From Halovenus sp. (GTDB lineage: Archaea > Halobacteriota > Halobacteria > Halobacteriales > Haloarculaceae): a stretch of DNA of 14,226 nucleotides. The first letter of the stretch is position 1. Each line of letters begins with the position of its first letter. The translations under genes and the position numbers were made by a program. The stretch is from positions 1 to 14,226 of the forward strand of contig PUMG01000061.1 in assembly GCA_003551265.1 (NCBI GenBank). The letters are read 5' to 3'. Below, piece after piece: positions 6,320-14,191 of the stretch. The notes under the pieces were generated by a model that saw nothing but the letters and a program-made list of their open reading frames with translations, was not told the DNA's origin and did no database searches.

Positions 6320-8394
6320 TCGAATCGCAGGAACTTGCGGTCGTACTCGGGGTCGTCTTCGCGGAGGTGGAGGACGACGAACGACTTCGACGGGAGTTCG
6401 ACCAGTTTCTGCGGAACGGTGTGTAGTTCGTTGTGATAGCCGACGGAACCGCGACGGGCGGCGAGAACGGTCACGAGGTCGTTCTTTTCAGTCTTGTCTT
6501 TGAGATAGGGCTGGAGTTCGGTCCACGATTCGAGTTCGGTGAATGTCGCTGGAAGCTCCGGTTCGACCAGGTCGAACAGCTGCTCGTACTGCTGTGCACC
6601 CCCACCCACGAGGACCAGTTCGACGTCAGCTTCGACCCGGTCGGCGACCGTCTTGAGCAGGTACAGTCCCTCGAAGAACCCTTCGTGACGGTCCACGCCG
6701 TGGGGGACGACGACGAACATCCGCTCGGTCGTGTTTATCGGGTGGCCGAGACGGGCAACGAGGACCGGCAGGCGTGTCCTGCTGAGCACCTGGTCGATGA
6801 TGGTCCCGAACATCCGCTGCGTGAGCGACCGGCCCGCGTCCCAGCCCATAATCAGCATGTCCGCTCGAACCTCGACCGTTCCGCGCACGATACCCGACGC
6901 CGGATTGTGGTTGATACGCGTCTCGGTGTCCACCGTAATCTCGGCCTCGTTTCCGACTTCTTTGATTCCTTCGAACGTTTCATCCAGTTCTGCGACACGC
7001 GCTTCGGTGTCGTCGTCCGGCCGGACGACGGTCAGGACGTGAACTGGCTCCTCGCGCTCTTCGCCTTTGAATACGAACGCGAACTCCAGCAACCGTCGCT
7101 GCAAGTCCGCATGGTGTGAAAGCGGGAGGATGATCCGCGGGTCAGTCGGCCGCCCATCGTCGTCGCCGGTCTCCTGTGCGAGCGCTAGCTTGTTGCTCGC
7201 TCGTGTCGTCAACCACGGACTGACAACGGCAGTCACGAGCAACATCAACACGACTGCGTTGAGTTCGACTTCCCCGAACAGACCCTCTTGCACCCCGACG
7301 AGAGTGACAGCGAGCGCTGCTGCGGCCTGTCCTGTCGACAGCCCGAAGATGACGCTGCGTTCGTCGGAACTGTAGCCCTGGACGGTGCCGACAAGCTGTG
7401 CAGCGAGCCACTTCGTGAGGAACATCAGGCCGATGATGAACGCGGCGAGTTGGAGTGTGTCGACACCTTCGAGGATGACGCCGAAGTCGACGAGCATTCC
7501 CACGTGCAGGAGGAAAAACGGGATGAACAGGGCGTTCCCGACGAACTCGATACGATTCATGAGCGTACCACCTTCGGGAATCAGGCGGTTGAGCGCGATA
7601 CCCGCGACGAACGCGCCGAGAATTGGCTCGATGTTGAGCAGCGCTGCCATCGCGGCGGCTGCGAAGAACACTGTCGCGACGAACAGGAACTCGAAGTAAC
7701 TCTCCTCGGAGAACGTCTGGAAGAACCACCGGGCAATGGGGGGCACGCCGAACCAGATAGCGAGGAACAACACGAGAAGAGAGACTCCGACATCCGTGAG
7801 CAACAGTGCGGAGACACCGCCCTCGGCGGCTGCACCCACTGCCAGCGCGAGAACGATGAGTGCAAGCGTGTCCGTGAAGAGAATCCCCCCGAAAACAGCA
7901 GTCACAGCACGGTTCTGTGTGATGTCGTACTGGTTGATGATGGGGTATGCAAGGAGCGTGTGGGATGCGAACACCGCAGCGAGCAACGCTGCCGCGGGGA
8001 GTGAGAAGCCGAGCAGGAGGTGTGCTCCTGTGATTCCTGCCGCGAACGGAAGTCCGAAACTGGCCAGACCGAACAGTGCTGCGCTGTCCGGGTTCTCGAA
8101 GAACCCTCTCAGGTCCATCTCCAGGACGACGGTAAAGAGCAGGTAGATGAGACCGACTGTCCCGAGGAGTTCGATTGCGTCCCCGTGTTCGACGATGCCC
8201 GTTCCTCCTGGTCCGAGAAACGCACCGAGTAACACGATACCCACGATTCCCGGCTGTCCGAGACGCTTTATCGTTATTGGACCGATGAGAAATACCGCGA
8301 GCGCAATAGCGAAAACGAGCACCGGCTCTTCGAGGGGGAGGGTCGGCCACTCGAAGAGGAACGCACTCCACTCTGTCGTCGCTGGAGGAACCAT
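6316..8394 (-). CDS. Cation/proton antiporter (CPA2/KefB-like) with C-terminal Usp-like regulatory domains
   Basis: 692 residues. The first ~395 form about 12-13 membrane helices of the monovalent cation:proton antiporter-2 fold. Asp175 in the FTDT motif matches the ion-binding Asp of this family, and Lys328 (FLTKWLA) occupies a position like the conserved basic residue of related antiporters. The motif GLSTGQAAAALAVTLVG (351-367) lies in a late helix. The remaining ~290 residues are cytosolic and look like two tandem universal-stress-protein-type alpha/beta domains; the first ends with a degenerate nucleotide motif (GWDAGRSLTQRMFG...LPVLVAR). The transporter probably exchanges Na+ or K+ for H+ across the membrane, with the tail sensing a ligand; ion choice cannot be read from sequence. 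The start is the only Met available because an in-frame TGA lies just upstream. It is divergent from the HTH-GNAT gene and its stop overlaps that of the fix operon's last gene. Confidence 0.9.
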   Translation of the reverse strand: MVPPATTEWSAFLFEWPTLPLEEPVLVFAIALAVFLIGPITIKRLGQPGIVGIVLLGAFLGPGGTGIVEHGDAIELLGTVGLIYLLFTVVLEMDLRGFFENPDSAALFGLASFGLPFAAGITGAHLLLGFSLPAAALLAAVFASHTLLAYPIINQYDITQNRAVTAVFGGILFTDTLALIVLALAVGAAAEGGVSALLLTDVGVSLLVLFLAIWFGVPPIARWFFQTFSEESYFEFLFVATVFFAAAAMAALLNIEPILGAFVAGIALNRLIPEGGTLMNRIEFVGNALFIPFFLLHVGMLVDFGVILEGVDTLQLAAFIIGLMFLTKWLAAQLVGTVQGYSSDERSVIFGLSTGQAAAALAVTLVGVQEGLFGEVELNAVVLMLLVTAVVSPWLTTRASNKLALAQETGDDDGRPTDPRIILPLSHHADLQRRLLEFAFVFKGEEREEPVHVLTVVRPDDDTEARVAELDETFEGIKEVGNEAEITVDTETRINHNPASGIVRGTVEVRADMLIMGWDAGRSLTQRMFGTIIDQVLSRTRLPVLVARLGHPINTTERMFVVVPHGVDRHEGFFEGLYLLKTVADRVEADVELVLVGGGAQQYEQLFDLVEPELPATFTELESWTELQPYLKDKTEKNDLVTVLAARRGSVGYHNELHTVPQKLVELPSKSFVVLHLREDDPEYDRKFLRFD

Positions 8395-8415
8395 CTGGTT
8401 GCTATCGTGGGTGAT

Positions 8416-8423
8416 TCACCTCC
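8416..8423 (-). promoter_or_regulatory. Perfect GGAGGTGA on the antiporter strand, oddly far from the start
   Basis: Read on the minus strand, bases 8423-8416 are GGAGGTGA, an exact match to the anti-Shine-Dalgarno end of 16S rRNA, but 21 bases separate it from the ATG at 8394. No ATG, GTG or TTG lies at the normal distance. Half of it forms part of the odd palindrome GGTGATTCACC (8410-8420). Confidence 0.4.
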
Positions 8424-8430
8424 AGTGGGA

Positions 8431-8436
8431 ATTAAA
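8431..8436 (-). promoter_or_regulatory. Candidate TATA box of the antiporter gene
   Basis: TTTAAT on the minus strand. Transcription 25-27 bases downstream would begin near 8407, a leader of about 12 bases, which would exclude the GGAGGTGA. The 18-bp palindrome begins 7 bases upstream of this box, so a protein bound there could block or assist TFB. Confidence 0.45.
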
Positions 8437-8443
8437 CTATTGA

Positions 8444-8461
8444 AACCGTTCCCGAACGGTT
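8444..8461. promoter_or_regulatory. 18-bp perfect palindrome, probable operator for the divergent pair
   Basis: AACCGTTCCCGAACGGTT: two exact 8-base arms around a 2-base centre (CC). It covers the TFB-recognition position of the GNAT promoter, shares two bases with the TTATAA box (8460-8465) and sits just upstream of the antiporter TATA candidate. This is typical placement for a dimeric repressor. The most obvious binder is the winged-helix protein encoded next to it, which is inference. Confidence 0.65.
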
Positions 8462-8465
8462 ATAA
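8460..8465 (+). promoter_or_regulatory. TATA box of the HTH-GNAT gene
   Basis: TTATAA ends 23 bases before the ATG at 8489, so transcription would begin at or next to the start codon: a leaderless mRNA. The box is itself symmetric and could also serve the opposite strand. Confidence 0.65.
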
Positions 8466-8488
8466 CCAGGGGTGTGGTATCACGCGTC

Positions 8489-9229
8489 ATGGAAGGAGTA
8501 ACTACGCCTGAATTCAGCCACAAGGACAGGCGAGACATCTACGACTACGTCGAGCGTCACGGAGCGATGGAGCCAGCGAAGGTCCGAGAGGCGCTGGGGC
8601 TCGAACCCCACGCGTTCGGCCACCACGTTGCAGTCTTGCGGCGTGACCGCGTCCTGGAAGAGCGAAACGGGAAGTTACGCGTCGCCTTCGAGGGTGGAGC
8701 AGAAGAGGAGTACCGGACAGCGGACGTCTCGTTCACCATCCGACAGGCCAGAGAGGAGGACCTGACGGGGCTGGTCGGTGCGATTCGCCAGGCAATCGGC
8801 GGTGGGGAGTACGTCCGCGCGGAGACGGTCGCCGACGTCGTCGACAACGAGGGTGTTCTCCTCCGACACAACGAAATCGAATCGCGTATCTTCTTCGTCG
8901 CAACCGTCGACAACGAGGTCGTCGGGTGGGTTCATCTCAAACACATCGACCTGGACAAACTCCGCCACACCGGACAGCTGACTGTTGGCGTGCTGGAGGA
9001 GTATCGGGGACACGGCATCGGCAGTCACCTGCTCGAACGTGGCGTCGAGTGGGCGGCAAAACAGGGGTTCGAGACCATCGAGAACGCACTTCCCGCAACC
9101 AACGAACGCGCAATCGAGTTCCTGAAATCCAGGGGGTTCGAGGTGGATGCAATCAGAGAAGACCACTACAAGCTAAACGGGACGTACGTCGACGAGGTGC
9201 TGATGAAGAAGTCGCTCGATAGGGATTAG
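8489..9229 (+). CDS. Winged-helix DNA-binding domain fused to a GNAT acetyltransferase
   Basis: 246 residues. Residues about 8-65 form a winged helix-turn-helix (DIYDYVERHGAMEPAKVREAL, then PHAFGHHVAVLRRDRVLEERNGKLRV, the last part being the wing). Residues about 80-240 are a GCN5-related N-acetyltransferase: ADVSFTIRQAREEDL opens the fold, LTVGVLEEYRGHGIGSHLLERG (164-185) contains the acetyl-CoA motif R-G-H-G-I-G (173-178), and TNERAIEFLKSRGFEV is the usual final segment. The substrate is unknown. Such fusions could act as regulators whose activity responds to acetyl-CoA, or as acetylases steered by DNA. Start at 8489 is chosen over the in-frame GTG at 8474 because the TATA box gives a transcript beginning at 8489. 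Its promoter carries an 18-bp palindrome shared with the divergent antiporter. Its stop overlaps the stop of the convergent small protein. Confidence 0.88.
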   Translation: MEGVTTPEFSHKDRRDIYDYVERHGAMEPAKVREALGLEPHAFGHHVAVLRRDRVLEERNGKLRVAFEGGAEEEYRTADVSFTIRQAREEDLTGLVGAIRQAIGGGEYVRAETVADVVDNEGVLLRHNEIESRIFFVATVDNEVVGWVHLKHIDLDKLRHTGQLTVGVLEEYRGHGIGSHLLERGVEWAAKQGFETIENALPATNERAIEFLKSRGFEVDAIREDHYKLNGTYVDEVLMKKSLDRD

Positions 9230-9417
9230 CGCTCCCGGTCGGCCGCACCATCGGGCATATGCTCTCCGGCAGTGTCGAGCGGTTCGGCAACCACACCATC
9301 TTGCTGTCCACGAACGCGGGCGTGACCCACACACACGAACTCGTTCTCGCTCCACGGAATGTGTAACTCGAACGTCGCCTCGCTGTCACACCCCTCTTCT
9401 GCACAGTTCACAGTCAC
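9226..9417 (-). CDS. Tiny Cys/His protein, possible zinc-binding
   Basis: 63 residues. A CxxxxC pair (C5, C10) and a CxxH (C29, H32) bracket FELHIPWSENEFV, which suggests a small treble-clef or zinc-ribbon-like metal site; the tail is acidic and disordered-looking. It has the look of a small haloarchaeal protein family, but I cannot name a function. The start is GTG at 9417, overlapping the TGA of the upstream DUF456 gene as GTGA, with GGTGATT about 6 bases before it, so translation is probably coupled. An alternative GTG lies two codons later. The stop (TAA) overlaps the TAG of the opposing GNAT gene within TTAG at 9226-9229. Confidence 0.72.
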   Translation of the reverse strand: MTVNCAEEGCDSEATFELHIPWSENEFVCVGHARVRGQQDGVVAEPLDTAGEHMPDGAADRER

Positions 9418-9896
9418 AGTAGAATCACCACCCCCATCACGAGGAGGAACACCACCGCGACGAGTATTTTGGCGAGTTTCGACGTGAACGTCGCCAGCAC
9501 GACGACGACCGAGGCGACGAGACTCCCGAGGACGTCCCCACGGCGGAGATACTCCAGTACGAACACGGTCAGGAACGTTCCGAGGACGAGACCGGCAGTT
9601 CCCCAGAGGAAAAACAGCACAGCGCCGACAGTACCAGCTATCGTGGTCGTGAGCATCGGCGTACCGCCGACCTTTTTAACGATGACAGGCCTGATAAGTT
9701 TCGAGGCCAGCGTCACTCCCGCGAGCAACGTCAGCACCACCAGCACACCGGTCGACGGCTCGCTGAACCCGCTCGCCCACCAGTGGAGATAGACCCCACT
9801 CAGCGAGAGGAGCACGCCACCGGGTATCTTCGGAACAGCCGTCACCACGATACCGGCGACGAGCAACCCGAAGACGACGACAGTGAGCAGCGACAT
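9414..9896 (-). CDS. DUF456-type integral membrane protein
   Basis: 160 residues, nearly all hydrophobic, with about four to five membrane helices. VPKIPGGVLLSLSGVYLHWW near the N-terminus is the Pro/Gly signature of the DUF456 family, and the later glycine-rich segment (VGGTPMLTTTIAGTVGAVLFF) also fits. The function of the family is unknown. It lies 76 bases downstream of tmcA on the same strand and overlaps the start of the small Cys/His gene by 4 bases. A weak AGGGGA before the ATG can act as ribosome site. It is probably co-transcribed with its downstream partner, possibly also with tmcA. Confidence 0.85.
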   Translation of the reverse strand: MSLLTVVVFGLLVAGIVVTAVPKIPGGVLLSLSGVYLHWWASGFSEPSTGVLVVLTLLAGVTLASKLIRPVIVKKVGGTPMLTTTIAGTVGAVLFFLWGTAGLVLGTFLTVFVLEYLRRGDVLGSLVASVVVVLATFTSKLAKILVAVVFLLVMGVVILL

Positions 9897-9972
9897 CTGT
9901 GTCCCCTGTTTCGCACGCTAGCACCCTGAGTGTCACGGTTCCGAAACTGGTGAACAGCCTGATTGGCAGCAG

Positions 9973-12246
9973 TCAGTTTCTGAACCGCTCACGCTCGCGT
10001 TCGACGAGTTCGGGACCGTAGGCATCGAGCAGGGTTCCGACGACCGTTCCGAGTTCGCGCATACAGGTCGACGCGGAGTGATAGCCGAGTTCAGAAGCAA
10101 CCTCCTCGCGTGGGCGCAACTGGAGGACGCGCATGACGAGGAGACGTTCCTGTGTGGGTGAGAGCTCCGGCCCAGACTCATCGAGCAGTGCGTACATTGT
10201 GAGCGTGCGTATCGGTCGAGGAGCCATCTCGAAGATACCGGGTCCTGCCGCAACGGCGGCCGCGTGACGCCACTCCCACTCCGTCAGATCGAACTCTTGT
10301 GTAGACGTGGTGGCTGTTGTCTGCGAGACTGACCGGCAGGCTTCCCGAACGACGTCAGGGTCGACCGCCCGCAGTGCGTCTGCGAGCATATCTGGCAGCC
10401 GTTGCAAAAACCAGGTCCTGTGGCGGTCGAGCAGCGCTGTTCCTGCAACTGAGGTCGGTCGAAGCATGATTGCAGAGTGCTCACCGCTTCGCTGGTTCTG
10501 GGTTGTCGAGAGGTGAACCGTCTCGAATCCGCTGGTCCGCCAGAAACGGAGCAGGTCCGGCGTTGCGCCGTACCCTACGCCGAACCAGTCGCTCTCTGTG
10601 TAAGTCTCGAAAAGCGTTGTGAGAAGCGCCGACCCGAGCCCGCGCGAGCGGACCGCGCTGTGTGTCGCGAGTCGCATCACTCGCAGACCTGCAGTTTCTC
10701 CCGCCTGCTCGTCTCTGAGCTGGCTCGTGAGTACGTCCGGAATCAGGTTCCCCCGAACCCGACTTCCCTCGTACATCGACCGCCGCACCTCGGTGGACAG
10801 CCCTCCTTCCCGTGCGAGCAGTGCAACCGACACCGGATGTCCGTTCTGAAAGAGTCCGTGTACCGAGACGTTCGGCGCGTCGAGCAACCGTGCGAGGTCG
10901 TTCGGCTCCGTCCGGTAGTGTGCCAGAACGAGCAACCCGAACACATCCCGGAGCAGCGATTCATCGGCGAGCAACTCGTCACTCGACACCACGCGATACT
11001 CGACGGATTCGGGAGTCGCGTCCACAACCACCTCTTCGACCGGTGGACTCGCACCGAGCGCGAGTGCACGGAACGACCAGAGTTCGACCGGGTCGCCCGG
11101 TGCGTATCGGATGGGAGTCGTCATCCGCTGTTCGACCACGTCGTGTGAACTCGCCTCTAGCTGGTCGCGAAAGCGGACAGTGAACCCGCGGCCCGTCCCC
11201 TCGTAGCCGTGAGTGGTGGTCGTGTAGCCGACACGGCGGACGTCGAGTGTCTTCGACAGCAGACGAACCGGGAGTGCCGCAGCCTCGTCGACGAGGAGGC
11301 AGTCCGGACAGTCCGTTGTGTCTCGAAGTGAACCGACTTCGACAGGGTCGAGATATTGCACGCTGCCGTCTCTGGTTTCGAGACAGCGCGGGCTCTCGTG
11401 TCCGGGACCTGAATCCCGGGCGTCACGTGCATCAAGGAGTTCTCTCGCCCGTTCGAACAGCGGCTGACAGTTGCGGTACCGTGGTGCCGTCACGAGTACG
11501 TCCTGTCCGTCGAGTGCGAGGCTCCCAGCGGCAAGCCCGGCGACGCTTGATTTTCCTCGCCCCCGATTTGCCTCGACGACGACCGCGCTATCCGGTGCTC
11601 GTAACGATTCGAACGCACTCAGCGTCTCGACCTGGTCGTCGGTGAGACAGCGGCCGTACGCGGCGGTTGGGAACGCGTGCTCTGGTGGCACAGAGCGCGG
11701 TTGGTCGGATTGACTCCGTTCAGCGGCCTGGAGCTGCGGGTCTACGAGTCCGTCTCGGTCGACGCGTCCCGAATCCACATCGACGAGGGCGACTCCCCTG
11801 TGCTGTCGTAGGGTCTTGATGAGCCATTCCCGAAACCGACCAGTCACGTCCGAGCGGTCGAACGGCGGGATTGCGAGCGTCTCGTCGAACTCGTCTCGTC
11901 GCTCCGGCCACGTCGAAAGCGGGGGAGTCAGCAGGACGAACAGGCCACCGCCGTCGACAGTGCCGACGAGTTTACCGAGCAGGTTTGGCTCACATCTGGC
12001 GTGACAGTCTACCACGACCACCGTTCGAGTCGTGCCGAGCAGTCTCGTCGCCTCGTTGTAGCCGAGCGACTCACACTGAAAGCCCATCGCTGGTCCGACG
12101 TACGTCGTCTCCCCGACTGGAACGTCGATAGATTCGAGCGCTTCGAGTGCGCTGTCACGGGTCCGTGCTGGTGAGCCTGACAGCACGAGGAGCCGTCGCT
12201 CGTCGAACGTTCGGGCCTGCTCGAGGAGGCGAGTGAGAAGTTCCAT
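9973..12246 (-). CDS. tmcA: tRNA(Met) cytidine acetyltransferase TmcA
   Basis: 757 residues from the ATG at 12246. Uses ATP and acetyl-CoA to make N4-acetylcytidine in RNA: in bacteria at the wobble base of elongator tRNA-Met, and in archaea often at further RNA sites. Order of domains: N-terminal DUF1726-like region (1-200), RNA-helicase module with Walker A NRGRGKSS (227-234) and DEAA (320-323), GNAT module with LRVMRLATHSAVRSRGLGSALL (521-542, acetyl-CoA loop RSRGLG), and a C-terminal tRNA-binding region. Length is normal for the family. GTG codons at 12273 and 12270 could extend it, but a TTAAAA box at 12280-12285 places transcription near 12257, after those codons, so 12246 is preferred. 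Divergent from purB. Confidence 0.93.
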   Translation of the reverse strand: MELLTRLLEQARTFDERRLLVLSGSPARTRDSALEALESIDVPVGETTYVGPAMGFQCESLGYNEATRLLGTTRTVVVVDCHARCEPNLLGKLVGTVDGGGLFVLLTPPLSTWPERRDEFDETLAIPPFDRSDVTGRFREWLIKTLRQHRGVALVDVDSGRVDRDGLVDPQLQAAERSQSDQPRSVPPEHAFPTAAYGRCLTDDQVETLSAFESLRAPDSAVVVEANRGRGKSSVAGLAAGSLALDGQDVLVTAPRYRNCQPLFERARELLDARDARDSGPGHESPRCLETRDGSVQYLDPVEVGSLRDTTDCPDCLLVDEAAALPVRLLSKTLDVRRVGYTTTTHGYEGTGRGFTVRFRDQLEASSHDVVEQRMTTPIRYAPGDPVELWSFRALALGASPPVEEVVVDATPESVEYRVVSSDELLADESLLRDVFGLLVLAHYRTEPNDLARLLDAPNVSVHGLFQNGHPVSVALLAREGGLSTEVRRSMYEGSRVRGNLIPDVLTSQLRDEQAGETAGLRVMRLATHSAVRSRGLGSALLTTLFETYTESDWFGVGYGATPDLLRFWRTSGFETVHLSTTQNQRSGEHSAIMLRPTSVAGTALLDRHRTWFLQRLPDMLADALRAVDPDVVREACRSVSQTTATTSTQEFDLTEWEWRHAAAVAAGPGIFEMAPRPIRTLTMYALLDESGPELSPTQERLLVMRVLQLRPREEVASELGYHSASTCMRELGTVVGTLLDAYGPELVERERERFRN

Positions 12247-12277
12247 TCGGTCCGTATCCGTGATACTCACCACAGTG

Positions 12278-12286
12278 TATTTTAAG
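12278..12286. promoter_or_regulatory. Shared AT-rich promoter box between tmcA and purB
   Basis: TATTTTAAG on the plus strand (CTTAAAATA on the minus). Toward tmcA it predicts a start near 12257 and an 11-base leader; toward purB a start near 12309 and a leader of about 45 bases. This is the only AT-rich stretch of note in the 107-base gap (12247-12353). Confidence 0.5.
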
Positions 12287-12341
12287 TTCTGGCAGGCGAG
12301 TCGCCACGATGCTGACCGGTAGGTTTTTTCGAGTCAGTCGA

Positions 12342-12346
12342 GGAGG
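12342..12346 (+). promoter_or_regulatory. Ribosome-binding site that fixes the purB start
   Basis: GGAGG, 7 bases before the ATG at 12354. It favours this start over the in-frame ATG at 12309, whose extra 15 residues lie before the conserved beginning of the enzyme. Confidence 0.75.
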
Positions 12347-12353
12347 GTCACCT

Positions 12354-13742
12354 ATGACTGAGCGCAGTACACACGACGCAGTTTCACCCCTCGACGGGCG
12401 CTACGCCCGCTATACGGAGCCACTCTGTCCGTACGTGAGCGAGCGTGCGCTCATGCGAGCACGAGTCGAGGTGGAGGTGGAGTATCTCATCGCTCTTGCA
12501 GAGATGGACGCAACACCGCTCGAAATCGGACCGACCGACCGTCAGACGTTGCGTGAGCTGTACGAGTCGTTCGACGCTGACGACGCCGACATCGTCAAAC
12601 AGCTCGAAACGACAGGGTACGGTGAGTACGCTGCAACTAACCACGACGTGAAAGCAGTCGAGTACTTCGTCCGCCTCGGTCTCCCGGAGGGGCTTGCGTG
12701 TGAGGAGTGGATTCACTTCGGGCTGACCAGCGAGGACGTCAACAACCTTGCACACAGACTGCTCGTCCGGGATGCCGTCGAAAACGTTCTCGCCCCCTCG
12801 ATCCGGGAGGTCCGTGACGAACTCACTGACCTGGCACAGACGCACAGCGACCTGTCTATGCTCGCTCGCACCCACGGTCAGCCAGCAACGCCGACTACCT
12901 TCGGAAAGGAGATGGCCGTCTACGCCGCCCGACTCGGTCGTCAACTCGCGAGAGTCGAGCGCACAGCAGACTCCCTCTCGGGCAAACTCGCGGGTGCCTC
13001 GGGCACGTACGCGGCTCATGTCGCAGCCTATCCGGATGTCGACTGGCGGTCGTTCAGCCACGAGTTCGTCGAGTTGCTCGGTCTCGAACACGAACCGCTC
13101 GCGACCCAGGTCAACCCGTGTGACGACCTCGCCGAACTGTTCGACGCGTTCCGAGGGGTGAACAACGTCCTCCTCGACCTCGACCTCGACATGTGGCTGT
13201 ACATCTCTCAGCGCTACCTCGGTCAGGTCGCCGTCGAGGGCGAAACTGGCTCCTCGACGATGCCACACAAGGTGAACCCTATCGATTTCGAAAACAGCGA
13301 GGGGAACCTCTCGAAAGCGAACTCGGACCTCGTCTTTCTCGGCGACTACGTCACCAGTTCACGCCTCCAGCGTGACCTCTCGGATTCGACGGTGAAACGG
13401 AACATCGGCGCTGCGTTCGCACACTGTTTACTCGGCTACGAGAAACTCCAGACGGGTCTCGGCAAAATCGTTCCGAACGAACAGGTGATGGCAGCAGACC
13501 TCGAAGCAACGCCGGAGGTTATCGGCGAGGCCGTCCAGACGATTCTGCGGCGTGAGGGCCACAGCGACGCCTACGAGCGGGTGAAAGCGCTCACCCGTGG
13601 ACAGAACGTGACGCTCGACGATTTCCACGAACTGTTCGCCACGCTCGACGTTCCCGACAGCGTCCGTGAGGAGTTACAGTCGCTCTCGCCTGCCGGGTAC
13701 ACTGGACTTGCAGAGGCGCTGGTCGACGATATCTCTGACTAG
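12354..13742 (+). CDS. purB: Adenylosuccinate lyase
   Basis: 462 residues, the usual length. Cytosolic homotetramer of the fumarase/aspartase superfamily; it catalyses two steps of purine synthesis, SAICAR to AICAR plus fumarate and adenylosuccinate to AMP plus fumarate. The superfamily signature SSTMPHKVNPIDFENSEG with the catalytic-loop Ser is present around residues 301-318. SPLDGRYARY at the N-terminus, THGQPATPTTFGKE with its active-site His, and TSEDVNN are further purB motifs. No other purine gene is adjacent, so it is expressed alone from the promoter shared with tmcA. Confidence 0.96.
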   Translation: MTERSTHDAVSPLDGRYARYTEPLCPYVSERALMRARVEVEVEYLIALAEMDATPLEIGPTDRQTLRELYESFDADDADIVKQLETTGYGEYAATNHDVKAVEYFVRLGLPEGLACEEWIHFGLTSEDVNNLAHRLLVRDAVENVLAPSIREVRDELTDLAQTHSDLSMLARTHGQPATPTTFGKEMAVYAARLGRQLARVERTADSLSGKLAGASGTYAAHVAAYPDVDWRSFSHEFVELLGLEHEPLATQVNPCDDLAELFDAFRGVNNVLLDLDLDMWLYISQRYLGQVAVEGETGSSTMPHKVNPIDFENSEGNLSKANSDLVFLGDYVTSSRLQRDLSDSTVKRNIGAAFAHCLLGYEKLQTGLGKIVPNEQVMAADLEATPEVIGEAVQTILRREGHSDAYERVKALTRGQNVTLDDFHELFATLDVPDSVREELQSLSPAGYTGLAEALVDDISD

Positions 13743-13864
13743 CTGAGGCGTCATCGATACGTTTCCAGAGGTATGATTTGACGTGTTTCTCGGGCCGCAG
13801 AACAGCACTGTCGACATGGCCGATATCACCGCAGCGGAACAACCACGGGACGGAGACACACGAG
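13743..13864. other. Gap between purB and the broken membrane-protein gene
   Basis: 122 bases. I see no convincing TATA box at the right distance, no strong hairpin and no T-tract. GGAG at 13852-13855 is a plausible ribosome site for the ATG at 13865. An in-frame ATG at 13778 would add 29 residues of non-membrane sequence unlike the family and is not used. Confidence 0.4.

Positions 13865-14191
<327 letters not shown>

Noticed and set aside
7142..8371. Minus-strand open frame of 409 codons in another frame of the antiporter gene
   Set aside because: Its product is Arg/His-rich and low in acidic residues, the opposite of haloarchaeal proteins, while the overlapping frame is a clear antiporter.
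10477..11148. Plus-strand open frame of 223 codons opposite tmcA
   Set aside because: Cys/Arg-rich composition unlike haloarchaeal proteins, and tmcA is certain on the other strand.
12384..13268. Minus-strand open frame of 294 codons opposite purB
   Set aside because: Antisense shadow of a highly conserved enzyme.
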